Shown: positions 36,601 through 42,611, numbered from the stretch's first letter. The stretch is DNA of 64,000 nt from Synchiropus splendidus (GCF_027744825.2 NC_071334.1:6642437-6706436); one strand, 5' to 3'. Notes: generated from the sequence alone by a model not told the origin. Numbers and translations: made by a program.

Positions 36601-39600
36601 TTTGGCATCGTCTTCAGATGGTTCTCTCTGAGCTCCAGGATCCGTAGTTTGGAGAGTCTGACATTAAGACAGCAAACTTTTACACTCGGATTCACTTTGA
36701 ACAAAAACCACCAAACAATTCAAAGACGAGGGGTCTTTTACCTGCCGAAGTTGGCCGGCAGATACTCCAGGAAGGCATCGTTGAGAAAGAGCTGGGTCAG
36801 ATTCAGGAGCTGCGTGAAACCATCTGGGAGTCTGAAACGGAAAAGAGGTGAGTAAAAAAGGCAATCGGAACGGCCAAAAAAAAAAGAAAGAGGGTGTCCT
36901 TGAAGACCCTCCGTTGTTGACTTAAAGCTTGTTACTATAACAACTGTAACAGAAGCAACTGCAAGATGACTCATCGCTGCGAACACACACGCACACACAC
37001 ATCTACAGTAAAGATTTCCCCGCTCTCTCGTGCTTCGGATGTTACATGACAGAGGACAGGAAGGACATTTTGCCGATCTACTGTGCATCAATATGTTCAC
37101 TCACTTGGTGATGGGGTTGACACTGGCTTCCACCACTGACAGACCTTTACAGCATTTGATGTTGTCTGGAAACTCCTGGATACCTGTGAGGGAAATAGCC
37201 ATCATTTTAGCATCTCAAATGTAGTTTTATTTTTGGCGGGCGTTAGACGGGTCTGCTCCTAATGAGCTCCCATCCACTGTACTTCTGTCACACTTTGATA
37301 TGGAGAGTTAACATTCGCCAAAATGTGATCACACACAGTTCAACTGAAAAAACTTTTCTTGGCATTAAAATGTTGTTAGATTCTTGTCCTACATTGCATT
37401 TCAAGCCACATCCTCTCATTAGTCTTCACCATCCAACATGTATTTTTTTCATGCAGTACAGAGGGCAAGACTTTTCGCTCCCCAGATGCCTCCAGCTCAA
37501 CTAGCCTCTCTCAAATGGGGGACCAGGGTCATTAAGGAACTCAGTTGCTCATTCTGAAGATAGATGAAAACCTACTTTTCATGAAATGACATGGAACATC
37601 ACCACAGTTTTCCCCGTCTTCCGCTGTCTCACCGTTTTTGCTGATGTCCAACTCCTTGAGGTTGACCAGGCTGGCGATGGTGGTGGGCAGGTTGGACAGG
37701 TCGTTGTCTGGCATGCTCAGCTTCTTCAAGGCTTGGCAGTTGAAGAGTTGCTATGGAAACAACAAAGACGGAAAAGAAAGTGTCAAACACCAAAAGTGTT
37801 TTTGCATGAGTGACGCGGACCTCGCACCAAGATGGCGGCCCCTGAGGAGCAATTCAAACAAGCACTCAAATGCTCTATATACAAACACCACTGGTACCTG
37901 ACCACTAACAAACACACACGGAAACTGACTAAAATCCACTGTTATTTTCTATATTTTCAACTGCTACTTGGACCGCTCACATTAGCTTTTAACGTCTGTG
38001 ACAGCTTTGCATGTCGGACACGACGATGTAATGATGTTCCTTAATATAAAGACCAAGTGTTGAACATAGTATCATAAATAAGTTATCAGTAGGGATGTCC
38101 CAATACTGATACCACTGTTGGCAGTCACATCGATATTGGCCTATTCTGCTGTACTCATACTGGACCTCCACTATGCTTCAAGCCAACATTCTATTTTTTA
38201 TGAACCACCGATCATTGTTCAGACTGGAAATCAGCATGAGAAAAGTGAATCTACATTCTCCACAGCATAATCTTCCAGCACAAAGAAGGAAAAAAATGAA
38301 ATGCAAAATTACCACCTCTGTCTATCTAACATGGATGAAACGTGGGTTATTTGAACAACAGTTAAGGCTAAACACTCGCCTGACCAGCACCAATGCCACG
38401 CAGGTGATAAATGGAGAACATTTTTGGGGAGAGTTGCCACCATTGACCACTACACAGCTGCGCCACTGCTACAAGCACACATTTTTTTATCTGACGTCAA
38501 ACTTGAAAACCGCGAAATAAGGTTCAGAGCTTTTATTCCATGGCAAAAAGTATTAAGGGAACCGTTTCATCACCTCTCAACTCCCAAATGTTATCACCAG
38601 ACGCCGCTGCCGTTTGCTCGAAGGTCATAAAACAAAAGAATGTAGTCTCATTGTGAACACTTGTTTTACGATTTCCCTAATAGAAGCTTCCCAATCCAGC
38701 GATTCTGTACAATTTATTGACCTGCTTCCGTACGAGCCGCATCGAATCTGTTGTTGGGTTTGGAATGAGAGAGCTCAGCGGGTGAAAAAGCTGCTGTGAG
38801 CCTGCGGGCCGCGTGACTCACGAACAAGCCTTGCTTTCGCGCACACACACACGCACTTTAGGAACCCTCCGAATCACCAACATAAAGGCTGTGTACCCTT
38901 ATTAGCATTTATATAATCTTGGCACAAACACGCGAGGCTGAGCAGATTGTCACTCACTCAGTCCTATTAGACACGCCGGCTAAATTTAGAAACTCAGCTC
39001 CTTTAAACCGGGACAGGAAGTCAATAAAAAGAGTGGTATAAACAGCACCTGTAATTCCCCCTGATTTAATGAAAGGATGTTGAGCAGCATTTTGATTTTG
39101 GTGAAACCTCCCTCAGGACCCGATGAGGGCAAAAAGCTCAGCAATGCAGCCACGAAGGACCTAATATCCGTCCTGGTCCGGCCATGAAATACAAATGCAG
39201 GCGTCGCTTCTCTGGGAGGAGTGTTGTGTGGTTTCCCTGTGGGGTCCTTATTTCCTCCCCGCACCATCTGGTTGAAATCTTAACCTCCATCTAAAACACT
39301 TGGGATAAGTCTGCAGGACACCTGCTGGCGAGGTCCCTCCAAGATCTGATCCTCTATGTGCCTTACAACTTGGAAAGAAAACATCAATCAGTCTATAAGC
39401 ATCATCTCAGCCTGACTTAGTTTGACAGAGTTGAACTATCTTAATAATGCTGCAGCATTAAACCACAACAAAACATTTGAGGATGTCATGTGCCATGTTA
39501 TCACGGTTTGCTAGCTTAGCAGCCATGCTAACAGTTGCTATCATGGAGGTAATGCTGTCTTCTTAAACCAACAAATCACATCCTCAAATACACCACTGAT

Positions 39601-40582
39601 ATCAGGTTGGTTGTATTCACCACAAACAATGACAAAGAACGAGGAAGTCACACACAGTTGCACTTCTCACTCGATATATATAATGTTATTGGACTATCTT
39701 CATATAAGAGCAGTTTACGTCCGCTGCGTAGCTGAAGCTCGCGCAGCCGCACCTCAACCACAGAGGATACAGAGCCCATCGTAGTATGTTAGCACAACAT
39801 GGATCCAACATGCAGTTCTTGTTTGATTCGGGTTTGGAAATAAAAGTTTGCATCTAATATCAGACTAGTGTTTTTTAATGGCTGCGTTGTTGAGCGGGTT
39901 TCTGAACTCATCCAGGTCCCTCAAGAGACAATATCAAGGCAGCGATAACACCGGGAACACACCAAAAAAAATTAAAGATCAAAGAATTTAAAAACTACAC
40001 TTCACTACAGACCATCAACCACAACAGAATATGTAATGCAGAAAATAAATTAGTACTTAACTTCAATAAATTAGGTGAAATTGGATCATTCCAGCACAGA
40101 AAACACTCATGCAATGAACATAAGTGACTTTGATGATTTGTACTTTCCTCCATGTCTGTCACAGTTTTCCTTTTGACAACATAAATGACCAGTTCAAGAG
40201 ACCAGGTCAATTCACTATCTTAAGCGCCAGGACCTGTTTTTCAGTCGACAATACATTTGCTTATACATTCTAAAAAAGATTGCAAAATTGCATTCTAAAG
40301 ATAAAAACAATTCCCTCTAATGTGGACTGGAGAAGTGGGTCCTGACCAGTCTTTCAAGTGTCACTGGTGGCCTTACTTTGGAGTCAGGTTTACCTTTGGT
40401 AGTTCCTCGATCTGGTTGGCATCCAGGTAGAGTTCCTCCAGAGTTCTCTCGAAGCTGAAGATCTCCTTGGGCACCTGCTGCAGGCTGCAGTGAGAGTAGT
40501 CCAGCACCGAGATCACCTCCTCCTCCCCTCGGAAACATCGGCAGGGCACCAGCCGTCCGATCAGCTTCCGCTTCGTGGTCAT
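6121..40582 (-). CDS. lrrc7: lrrc7 (densin-180), LAP-family postsynaptic scaffold; spliced, 31 coding exons
   Basis: Densin is a scaffold of excitatory postsynapses. Family knowledge: it binds CaMKII, alpha-actinin and delta-catenin-type proteins and sits at the membrane. The assembled coding sequence is 4920 nt, 1639 residues; the mammalian protein is about 1540. Residues 1-39 form the LAP N-terminus with a [10 protein letters not shown] motif. Residues ~40-400 are leucine-rich repeats of the LxxLxLxxNxL type. Residues ~400-1547 are a long hydrophilic linker. Residues ~1548-1637 are one PDZ domain with a GLGF loop. Densin rather than its paralogue Erbin is indicated by [39 protein letters not shown] and [20 protein letters not shown], which match densin much better. 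All 30 internal junctions are GT-AG and keep the frame. Odd points: a His/Gln tract, a Pro tract, a Ser tract, a probable extra exon at 24412-24534 and weak donors after two exons. Splicing was inferred by eye, so small shifts at single junctions are possible. Confidence 0.95.
6703..6995. repeat. ATGAAAC inverted-repeat element, two adjacent pieces
   Basis: Pieces carry GGGGGCGCTCTTGGCTTAAA, ACACTGTTTCATGAAACCTC, CCCTCACTAGTTT and then TTTCATGAGACAGTGTCCTG with GAGGCCACCAGACGGCGCTG. It lies in the last lrrc7 intron. Confidence 0.7.
7058..7275. repeat. Dispersed A-rich repeat, copy 2
   Basis: Direct repeat of 4851-5047 (see that entry), slightly longer. It sits between two pieces of the ATGAAAC element, which suggests nested insertion or segmental duplication. 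Confidence 0.8.
7300..7395. repeat. ATGAAAC element, partial copy
   Basis: It contains AAGAGCACCATCTAGGGGCC, ACACTGTTTCAT and CATCGACCCATCACAG, in the reverse orientation relative to 211-352. Confidence 0.6.
7791..7865 (-). CDS. lrrc7: lrrc7 coding exon 30 (residues 1579-1603, PDZ middle)
   Basis: It encodes [20 protein letters not shown] and DKILQ, the PDZ strand and loop matching mammalian [25 protein letters not shown]. The acceptor is TGACTTATAG and the donor TGCAG|GTAAAT. A 4-kb intron separates it from exon 29. Confidence 0.96.
7866..9280. other. lrrc7 intron 29, gene-proximal part: no feature recognised
   Basis: Ordinary intron sequence with a CpG-rich patch near 8270-8370. No exon, RNA gene or clear repeat was recognised. 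Confidence 0.5.
9290..10375 (-). mobile_element. LINE fragment, RTE-like C-terminus and 3' tail, minus strand
   Basis: On the minus strand the 9640-9960 part reads as a degraded reverse-transcriptase C-terminus of the [18 protein letters not shown], followed by ACCACTGAAGGGAGAAGCCC and an AAGAAGAAGAAG tail. Related copies lie at 31100-31480 and 56695-56850. The right end carries GGATAATGCAGAGGGTTGTG and GGAAGGCCATCCGCGTAAAA, a widely repeated fish motif. The clade is an inference. Confidence 0.65.
10376..11901. other. lrrc7 intron 29, remainder: no feature recognised
   Basis: It contains a TAGTA/GTAGT-rich low-complexity stretch (about 11230-11560). No coding match was seen. Confidence 0.5.
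11902..11994 (-). CDS. lrrc7: lrrc7 coding exon 29 (residues 1548-1578, PDZ start)
   Basis: It encodes [20 protein letters not shown] and [15 protein letters not shown] (1557-1560) is the PDZ carboxylate-binding loop. The acceptor is CTTCTCTCCAG and the donor CATG|GTACGA. Confidence 0.97.
12284..12543 (-). CDS. lrrc7: lrrc7 coding exon 28 (residues 1461-1547)
   Basis: The C-terminal half, [20 protein letters not shown], matches mammalian GRCLIQTKGQRSMDGY just before the PDZ domain. The N-terminal half is Gln/Ser-rich and divergent. The acceptor is TTCCCTTTCAG and the donor ACCAG|GTAACT. Confidence 0.93.
12609..12816 (-). CDS. lrrc7: lrrc7 coding exon 27 (residues 1392-1461)
   Basis: A divergent, His/Ser/Gln-rich exon with seven serines in a row (1410-1416). 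Frame and phase agree with both neighbours. The acceptor is CCTGTGGCAG and the donor GCAAG|GTGAGC. A 65-bp intron follows. It has little similarity to the mammalian sequence and is called mainly from splice signals and open frame. Confidence 0.85.
12888..12992 (-). CDS. lrrc7: lrrc7 coding exon 26 (residues 1357-1391)
   Basis: It encodes [20 protein letters not shown] and [15 protein letters not shown], equivalent to mammalian [20 protein letters not shown] and [13 protein letters not shown]. The acceptor is CATCTCTGCAG and the donor AAAG|GTGAGC. A 71-bp intron follows. Confidence 0.95.
13285..13690. mobile_element. Degraded DNA-transposon remnant (CAGACCTGGGCAAAGTGCGGC end)
   Basis: The terminal motif CAGACCTGGGCAAAGTGCGG recurs at 16416 as CAGACCTGGGCAACGTGCGG. 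Such ends with 'tgcggcccc' are typical of widespread hAT-like elements. The far end is not clear. Confidence 0.5.
13691..14444. other. lrrc7 intron 25 remainder: AT-rich, no feature recognised
   Basis: T-rich sequence with no exon signal or family match. Confidence 0.5.
14445..14615 (-). CDS. lrrc7: lrrc7 coding exon 25 (residues 1300-1356)
   Basis: [14 protein letters not shown] matches mammalian KHNTVNLGMLPYGG. The second half diverges and ends in a run of six prolines before ANA. The acceptor is TTCTCCAATCAG and the donor CGCC|GTAAGT. Confidence 0.93.
15172..15192. repeat. (GT)n microsatellite
   Basis: About ten GT units in the intron between coding exons 24 and 25. Confidence 0.85.
15366..15578 (-). 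CDS. lrrc7: lrrc7 coding exon 24 (residues 1229-1299)
   Basis: It begins [20 protein letters not shown] and ends [20 protein letters not shown], the most conserved linker block of densin, also shared with Erbin. The acceptor is GGTGTTGTCCAG and the donor ACAGG|GTGGGT. Confidence 0.97.
15880..16260 (+). mobile_element. LINE 3' end with (TTTTA)n and (GATTCT)n tail
   Basis: GGCTACGGTCCATCCAGACC, then CTTCTTCCCCTCGGCCGTCA, is a familiar 3' motif of a fish non-LTR retrotransposon. It is followed by a (TTTTA)n run (16050-16150) and a GCAATAAATTTGATTCTGAT tail with four GATTCT units. The family is not certain. Confidence 0.65.
16416..16500. mobile_element. DNA-transposon end, second copy of the CAGACCTGGGCAA motif
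   Basis: Shares CAGACCTGGGCAACGTGCGG and GAGGCCCTTTGACTG with 13287-13340 (CGGCCCCTTGACTG). Same orientation. Confidence 0.5.
16501..17316. other. lrrc7 intron 23 remainder: no feature recognised
   Basis: AT-rich sequence. A stretch near 16730-17060 resembles 35640-35860 (ATGTTCTTTATGTAACTTAA-like, CCAACAACATAACA), so it is probably another dispersed repeat. Confidence 0.45.
17317..17562 (-). CDS. lrrc7: lrrc7 coding exon 23 (residues 1147-1228)
   Basis: It contains [20 protein letters not shown] and [20 protein letters not shown], corresponding to mammalian KRNGRYEDEHPSYQE and [20 protein letters not shown]. The acceptor is CGCCCCCTGCAG and the donor CTCAG|GTACAC. Confidence 0.96.
17563..18699. 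other. lrrc7 intron 22: AT-rich, no feature recognised
   Basis: No exon-like ORF with splice sites and no repeat that I recognise. Confidence 0.5.
18700..19047 (-). CDS. lrrc7: lrrc7 coding exon 22 (residues 1031-1146)
   Basis: It contains [20 protein letters not shown] and [20 protein letters not shown], conserved in densin. It ends in a short Gln/Glu-rich helical stretch. The acceptor is GTCTCCACCAG and the donor GCAG|GTAAAG. Confidence 0.96.
19048..19711. other. lrrc7 intron 21: no feature recognised
   Basis: Nothing beyond intron sequence and the splice sites of its flanking exons. Confidence 0.5.
19712..19940 (-). CDS. lrrc7: lrrc7 coding exon 21 (residues 954-1030)
   Basis: It contains [16 protein letters not shown] and [12 protein letters not shown], matching mammalian MSRSQSVPMLDDEM and KVYQFDQSFNPQ. 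The acceptor is TTCCCCACAG and the donor CACAG|GTAAAA. Confidence 0.95.
20004..20228 (-). CDS. lrrc7: lrrc7 coding exon 20 (residues 879-954)
   Basis: It contains [20 protein letters not shown] and [15 protein letters not shown], nearly identical to mammalian densin ([35 protein letters not shown]). The acceptor is CGTCCTCAG and the donor TACAG|GTAGAG. A 63-bp intron follows. Confidence 0.96.
20229..20583. other. lrrc7 intron 19: no feature recognised
   Basis: A 355-bp intron; nothing else seen. Confidence 0.5.
20584..21087 (-). CDS. lrrc7: lrrc7 coding exon 19 (residues 711-879), CaMKII-inhibitory-like segment
   Basis: The largest coding exon. Conserved blocks are [31 protein letters not shown] (791-810) and [20 protein letters not shown]. 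From family knowledge, rat densin residues ~793-824 inhibit CaMKII (the DenIN region). The 791-810 block sits at the same place, and assigning that role here is inference. The acceptor is TGTGCTGCAG and the donor CACG|GTGAGT. Confidence 0.96.
21746..22083. repeat. Truncated DNA element, copy of 54608-54955
   Basis: It shares CAGCATGGAGACTGACTC, TGGAATCATCAACTCCTCAC, TTTAGCCTGGAAAACTC and the terminal ATTACGGTAAT with the 54-kb copy, same orientation. It lacks the left end and an internal ~50-bp block present there. Confidence 0.8.
22459..22480. repeat. (GT)n microsatellite abutting a splice donor
   Basis: About nine GT units immediately downstream of coding exon 18 on the minus strand. Confidence 0.85.
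22481..22697 (-). CDS. lrrc7: lrrc7 coding exon 18 (residues 639-711)
   Basis: It encodes [20 protein letters not shown] and [16 protein letters not shown], conserved in densin, followed by a divergent His/Asn/Pro-rich stretch ending THWTN. The acceptor is TTTGTCCAG. The donor AACAG|GTACAC runs directly into a GT repeat. Confidence 0.93.
22698..23085. other. lrrc7 intron 17: no feature recognised
   Basis: A 388-bp intron; nothing else seen. Confidence 0.5.
23086..23197 (-). CDS. lrrc7: lrrc7 coding exon 17 (residues 602-639)
   Basis: It encodes [20 protein letters not shown] and [17 protein letters not shown], matching mammalian MRIGELHPSLAETPLY and [10 protein letters not shown]. The acceptor is GTTCACACAG and the donor GAAAG|GTAACC. 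Confidence 0.94.
23265..24185. mobile_element. hAT (Charlie-like) DNA transposon remnant, 921 bp, with TSD
   Basis: The left end is CAGCGTTTCTCAAC; the right end, read in complement, is CAGTGTTTTGCAACC. Flanks are AAGTAGCG (23257-23264) and AAGTAGTG (24186-24193), an 8-bp target duplication with one change. No intact transposase. A (GGGA)n run lies at 23586-23607. It shares ~500 bp with 25990-26490. Confidence 0.85.
24194..24345. repeat. ATGAAAC element, partial copy
   Basis: It contains GTCCTGATTTTCAGAGGCCA, CCGGATGGCGCTGTAAAATG and CTGCCCATCACTAG. It sits next to the right target duplication of the hAT element. Confidence 0.65.
24412..24534 (-). CDS. lrrc7: lrrc7 coding exon 16 (residues 561-601), possibly alternative
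   Basis: A 123-nt phase-0 exon encoding [40 protein letters not shown] and E. The acceptor is GTGTGTTTCAG. The donor is AGAG|GTTCCA, which is weak. I do not recognise most of it in the mammalian sequence I remember, which goes from PKEITVED almost straight into the next conserved block. It may therefore be an optional or fish-retained exon; skipping it keeps the frame. Confidence 0.8.
24607..24855 (-). CDS. lrrc7: lrrc7 coding exon 15 (residues 478-560) with His/Gln tract
   Basis: It begins [30 protein letters not shown], strongly conserved in densin. It then contains [16 protein letters not shown] (residues 512-527) and ends in WPLPPKE, where mammalian densin has WPVAPKE. The acceptor is TTGTCTGCAG and the donor AGAA|GTGAGG. 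Length is 83 codons. Confidence 0.95.
24856..25501. other. lrrc7 intron 14: no feature recognised
   Basis: AT-rich intron; nothing else seen. Confidence 0.5.
25502..25626 (-). CDS. lrrc7: lrrc7 coding exon 14 (residues 436-477)
   Basis: It encodes [37 protein letters not shown] and SGKVK. The acceptor is TCCCTGGCAG. The donor used here is TCAAG|GTCAGA, chosen because known densin continues [13 protein letters not shown] second GT 6 nt earlier would be a possible alternative donor. Confidence 0.93.
25696..25795 (-). CDS. lrrc7: lrrc7 coding exon 13 (residues 403-436)
   Basis: This is the LAP-specific segment after the LRRs, [20 protein letters not shown] then [13 protein letters not shown], shared by densin and Erbin. 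The acceptor is GTATCTTTACAG and the donor CGAAG|GTAGCG. A 69-bp intron follows. Confidence 0.96.
25990..26490. mobile_element. Second copy of the hAT-like element (partial)
   Basis: In the same order and orientation as 23655-24180 it has ATAAAATCA-GCAAAAGAGA, AATGAATAGGGATTTTCTAC and GCACTTTGGCCCAGGTTCCT. The right end CCGTGGCTTAAAGAA is diverged and the left end was not found. Confidence 0.8.
26491..27188. other. lrrc7 intron 12 remainder: no feature recognised
   Basis: AT-rich, with an AAATAAAATAAAATAAAA stretch near 26885. No exon signals. Confidence 0.5.
27189..27258 (-). CDS. lrrc7: lrrc7 coding exon 12 (residues 379-402, last LRR)
   Basis: It encodes [20 protein letters not shown] and DNQ, the final LAP repeat. 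The acceptor is TCTCTCTCTCAG and the donor ATCAG|GTATCT. A perfect X-box motif lies 72 bp upstream in the preceding intron. Confidence 0.96.
27330..27343. promoter_or_regulatory. Perfect RFX X-box palindrome GTTACCATGGCAAC
   Basis: It fits the X-box consensus GTNRCCATRGNAAC at all 14 positions. A half-site, CCCATAGTAAC, lies 15 bp further at 27358-27368. It is in lrrc7 intron 11. RFX binding is inferred from the motif alone. Confidence 0.6.
27540..27660. repeat. Inverted copy of the 2390-2862 repeat unit
   Basis: GAGGCTGGGGAAAGGGTTAT and GGTTAGGTTTAGGG are the complement of blocks in unit 1 at 2400-2450. Confidence 0.65.
28524..28639 (-). CDS. lrrc7: lrrc7 coding exon 11 (residues 341-379, LRRs)
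   Basis: It encodes [39 protein letters not shown]. The acceptor is GTCTTCCCAG. The donor AACAG|GTCCGT is weak, with C at +3 and +4, but it gives exactly the phase that exon 12 needs. Confidence 0.95.
28775..29055 (-). mobile_element. LINE fragment, L2-like reverse transcriptase, minus strand
   Basis: In complement it holds TTGAAATATCTTGGGGTCTT, GACCGTGGTTCTCTGTCATA-like and a GCAGATGATG motif, the order seen in fish L2-like LINEs. It lies in a 551-bp intron next to exon 11. Confidence 0.6.
29191..29320 (-). CDS. lrrc7: lrrc7 coding exon 10 (residues 297-340, LRRs)
   Basis: It encodes [37 protein letters not shown] and LTELPRE, close to mammalian densin. The acceptor is CCTCCTCCTCAG and the donor CGTGAG|GTGAGA. 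Confidence 0.97.
29482..31080. other. lrrc7 intron 9, first part: A-rich, no feature recognised
   Basis: Long A-rich low-complexity sequence (29760-30400). No exon or RNA gene was recognised. Confidence 0.5.
31100..31480 (-). mobile_element. RTE-like LINE fragment, minus strand
   Basis: CT-rich sequence with TTCCACCCTGCCTGCATGCT, like 10186-10208 (ATTCCACCCTGCCTGCACGC), and AACCGTTTCCACATCATTC, like 9443-9456. It is a diverged internal part of the same LINE. Confidence 0.5.
31481..32240. other. lrrc7 intron 9, last part: no feature recognised
   Basis: Nothing recognised apart from the exon 9 donor at its right end. Confidence 0.5.
32241..32313 (-). CDS. lrrc7: lrrc7 coding exon 9 (residues 273-297, LRR)
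   Basis: It encodes [20 protein letters not shown] and SIG. The acceptor is TCTGGGCAG and the donor GGGAG|GTAAAC. Confidence 0.95.
32444..32588 (-). CDS. lrrc7: lrrc7 coding exon 8 (residues 225-273, LRRs)
   Basis: About two LRRs, beginning [20 protein letters not shown] and ending [16 protein letters not shown]. The acceptor is GGCTCCACAG and the donor CATAG|GTGAAC. It lies between introns of 62 and 130 bp. Confidence 0.96.
32651..32725 (-). CDS. lrrc7: lrrc7 coding exon 7 (residues 200-224, LRR)
   Basis: It encodes [20 protein letters not shown] and QSIPG. The acceptor is CACGTTTCAG and the donor CAGGG|GTGAGC. It is followed by a 62-bp intron. Confidence 0.95.
32726..33292. other. lrrc7 intron 6: no feature recognised
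   Basis: A 567-bp intron; nothing else seen. Confidence 0.5.
33293..33356 (-). CDS. lrrc7: lrrc7 coding exon 6 (residues 178-199, LRR)
   Basis: It encodes [20 protein letters not shown] and M. The acceptor is GTGTCCTCAG and the donor CATG|GTGAGC. A 3.2-kb intron holding an AT microsatellite and an L2-like LINE separates it from exon 5. Confidence 0.95.
33515..33628. repeat. (TATTA)n followed by (AT)n microsatellite
   Basis: A short ATATT/TATTA run (33515-33545) passes into about 40 uninterrupted AT units (33550-33628). Confidence 0.95.
33870..34320 (+). mobile_element. LINE L2-like 3' end with GGAT-type tail
   Basis: Blocks GGTCATGAGCTGTG, GACCGAAAGAACGAGATCCC, TTTAGAGATAGGGTGAGAAA, GGAGTAGAGCCGCTGCTGAG and GCTCCCCCCGCGACCTGGCA occur in the canonical order of the common teleost L2-like LINE. 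They are followed by GATAAGCGGATGATGATAGA and GGATGGATGG. The reading frame is broken. Confidence 0.85.
34321..36600. other. lrrc7 intron 5 remainder: no feature recognised
   Basis: 35640-35860 resembles 16730-17060 (CAACAACATAACA, GTGTGATTAATCTGCCATTA), so part is a dispersed repeat. No exon was found. Confidence 0.5.
36601..36657 (-). CDS. lrrc7: lrrc7 coding exon 5 (residues 159-178, LRR)
   Basis: A 57-nt exon encoding [19 protein letters not shown]. The acceptor is TTAATGTCAG and the donor CCAAA|GTAAGT. It is too short to stand out as an ORF; family match and phase define it. Confidence 0.94.
36742..36831 (-). CDS. lrrc7: lrrc7 coding exon 4 (residues 129-159, LRR)
   Basis: It encodes [20 protein letters not shown] and then [10 protein letters not shown], an LRR block highly conserved in all LAP proteins. 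The acceptor is CCGTTTCAG and the donor GGCAG|GTAAAA. Confidence 0.96.
37105..37183 (-). CDS. lrrc7: lrrc7 coding exon 3 (residues 103-129, LRR)
   Basis: The acceptor is CCCTCACAG. It encodes [20 protein letters not shown] and then VNPITK. The donor is CCAA|GTGAGT. No long open frame marks this exon. It is found by the family match and by phase continuity with both neighbours. Confidence 0.94.
37184..37632. other. lrrc7 intron 2: no feature recognised
   Basis: A 449-bp intron; nothing else seen. Confidence 0.5.
37633..37750 (-). CDS. lrrc7: lrrc7 coding exon 2 (residues 64-103, LRR)
   Basis: The acceptor TTTCCATAG precedes CAACTCTTC. The encoded LRR segment begins [18 protein letters not shown] and ends in [10 protein letters not shown]. 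The donor is ACG|GTGAGA. The sequence is nearly identical to mammalian densin over this repeat. Confidence 0.96.
37751..40393. other. lrrc7 intron 1: one possible hAT end, otherwise nothing recognised
   Basis: TAGGGATGTCCCAATACTGA at 38092 looks like a hAT-type terminus, but no matching right end was found. The rest shows no exon, RNA gene or clear repeat. Confidence 0.45.
40394..40582 (-). CDS. lrrc7: lrrc7 coding exon 1 (residues 1-63)
   Basis: It encodes the LAP N-terminus from MTTKRK to QIEELPK. Cys14 and Cys16 (PCRC) match the position where LAP proteins are known to be palmitoylated for membrane targeting. The start of the first leucine-rich repeats ([15 protein letters not shown]) is here. 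The donor is AAAG|GTAAAC at 40393. The start codon is fixed by the match to the densin N-terminus and by the acceptor just upstream. Confidence 0.97.
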
Positions 40583-40596
40583 TTCCAGACACTGGA
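40583..40596 (-). other. lrrc7: lrrc7 5' UTR piece in first coding exon, with splice acceptor
   Basis: Fourteen untranslated bases lie between the ATG and a pyrimidine-rich acceptor (TTTCTGCTCTCCACAG ending at 40597). The ATG context is TGGAAATGACC, with A at -3. The acceptor shows that at least one untranslated exon lies further right. I could not identify it. Confidence 0.8.
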
Positions 40597-42600
40597 CTGT
40601 GGAGAGCAGAAAGGGGGACCTTAGTGGTGACTTTATTCCTCCTTTAACTTTTCGTTCTACATTTGACTACAGTCCATAAATTGTAGACTGACTGAGTTTA
40701 AGACGCTTTTTTGAAAGAATGGAGTTCTGAAACGTGCGATTCATTTGTCACAGTGGTAGTTATCAACTCATCAAAACCGCTGATCCATGAGTGTCCAGAA
40801 ACACACCTATTCTCACCATTAAAGGCGCCATTCGTGTTGCAGAAGCTCCCACATCTGCTTTGTCTATTTTTAGTTTTCTTGTAGCAATTTTGTTTTAAAA
40901 TGTGCACAAATTTAACAAGAGGAATTGGCTACAGCGGATGGCACTGTGTCTGTGGAAGGCCTTTCTCACTAACACAGTTCTGGTTTGGGAACCGGTGCCA
41001 TTCGGGACTCTCCGATCCTTGGTGCCTTCTGAGAACCATCCAGCATTTAAGAGGATCTAAAGTGGGAGGGCTCTGAAAAGCGTCACTCAGACGGAAGTAA
41101 ACACAAGACAAGTCGGTCCGATATTCAGCAGGACTGCCAACACCTATTTGTATGACAAACGTTGAGCATTTTAAGCTCACAAACACTTGACTTTGCTGGA
41201 GGTTAGTGGTTAGTGCACAGCCACATATTTCCAAAGGTTCCTGGTTTAAGATCAGGTGATTTATTTTTTAACTAAAATGAATCAATTTTACTGTGAACCA
41301 GTTAAAAATATTGAAGTACAACGAAATTTATTGTTTTTTTTAACAAGCAAAAAGTTCATAATAAAACCTAGCATTGAACTTCTCGCTGTTGGAATACGAC
41401 CTTGTAAAGTGCGGCAGAAATTTCACCAGGGATTTCAGTCTCAAACCACCCCACATCTGCTGACCTGAAAGTGGCATGTGTGATGTTGATCTGACTTCTA
41501 TCAGTGTCTGCTGAGGAGCTCTACTTTTCCCTCCACTTCTCTTGTGCCAATTCTCACCCCCTCACCATCCATCCAATCAGAGTCAAGTGTGGCCCTTTAG
41601 TTCTGAGCTTGCTCTCTCTATCAGGAGCTCAGACAGCAGGCCAAATCATATCATTCAATCCAGGAATTTACCCTCATGGAAGTGGTTCACTGACCCGCTA
41701 GAAGGAATGGCTTATTTGAGAAAATGATCCGAGCCTTAACAGACCTTACAACACAAACCAAAAAGGAACCAAAGTTCTATGAGAAAAATAGAATCATGAA
41801 GAATAAACCTGGAATTTATTGGGAAGGAATCCACCTTTGGGTTTGGGATAAATAACATGAGACCACCGTGGGATATATGAAAACATGCGTCGAGGCCTAG
41901 TAAAGTAGATCTCCCTGGACAAGTTCATAGTGCCAAACACCCCGGAGAAGAAGCTTTGTTGATGCAACCACTATATTCACCTGGATTTTTCTTTGACAAA
42001 CTATTTGATCACACTTGGTCTTTCTGAACATATTTGTGTCAATGAAGTCTGACATACTTTGCATCAGCAATTCTCATTTTGCTGTTGACAACTTCATGTC
42101 CTCTCAAGACGTTTGATAAAGTTATCGCAGTGTTTCAGCACTGAGCTTTCAGAGTAGAACAGTGGCCAGTTGTTTAGTAGAATGACATTCTGACTCAAGA
42201 TTTTGCAGCTGCTTTTCAGTGAAATGAACAAAATTGCAACATCAACTAAAGCTGGAAAACAACTTAGTTAACTGGCAGCCAGGACCTGATAAACCTCCTT
42301 GGGATCCACCAACTGTGATGACCAATGATGTTCAAACAGGTGAGCGGTGCACAAACAGGAGCTCAGAGACAGAAAAACAAGTGCAGTGATAAGAGATTGG
42401 ATTTTATCAAACATGTATGTGAAGATGGAATCAGGCGACAGGCAGATGATCTTGTGAGGACACGGGCGCTGGGATCAGATAAAAACACCGCGGCTCCTCG
42501 GGGACTGTTTATCTAAAAGGCCTGAACCATTAAAATCAATACTCCAGCAGCCGCAGTCGAGCTCACGGGAAGCGTAATGAGGCCGACAAGGATTTATTCT
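40597..42600. other. Upstream intron or flank of lrrc7: nothing coding recognised
   Basis: Sequence right of the first coding exon's acceptor. At 41200-41260, GTGGTTAGTGCACAGCC with GGTTCCTGGTTTAAGATC resembles a degraded tRNA-derived SINE-type motif. No 5' exon was identified. Confidence 0.45.
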
Positions 42601-42611
42601 CCTTTAGCTGC

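Noticed and set aside
6121..40582. Identification of the gene as Erbin
   Set aside because: LRR, linker and PDZ blocks fit densin (lrrc7) better; Erbin differs at the N-terminus and lacks the [15 protein letters not shown] block in this form.
41200..41260. tRNA gene
   Set aside because: Only degraded A- and B-box-like text; no cloverleaf could be formed, so it is at most a SINE remnant.
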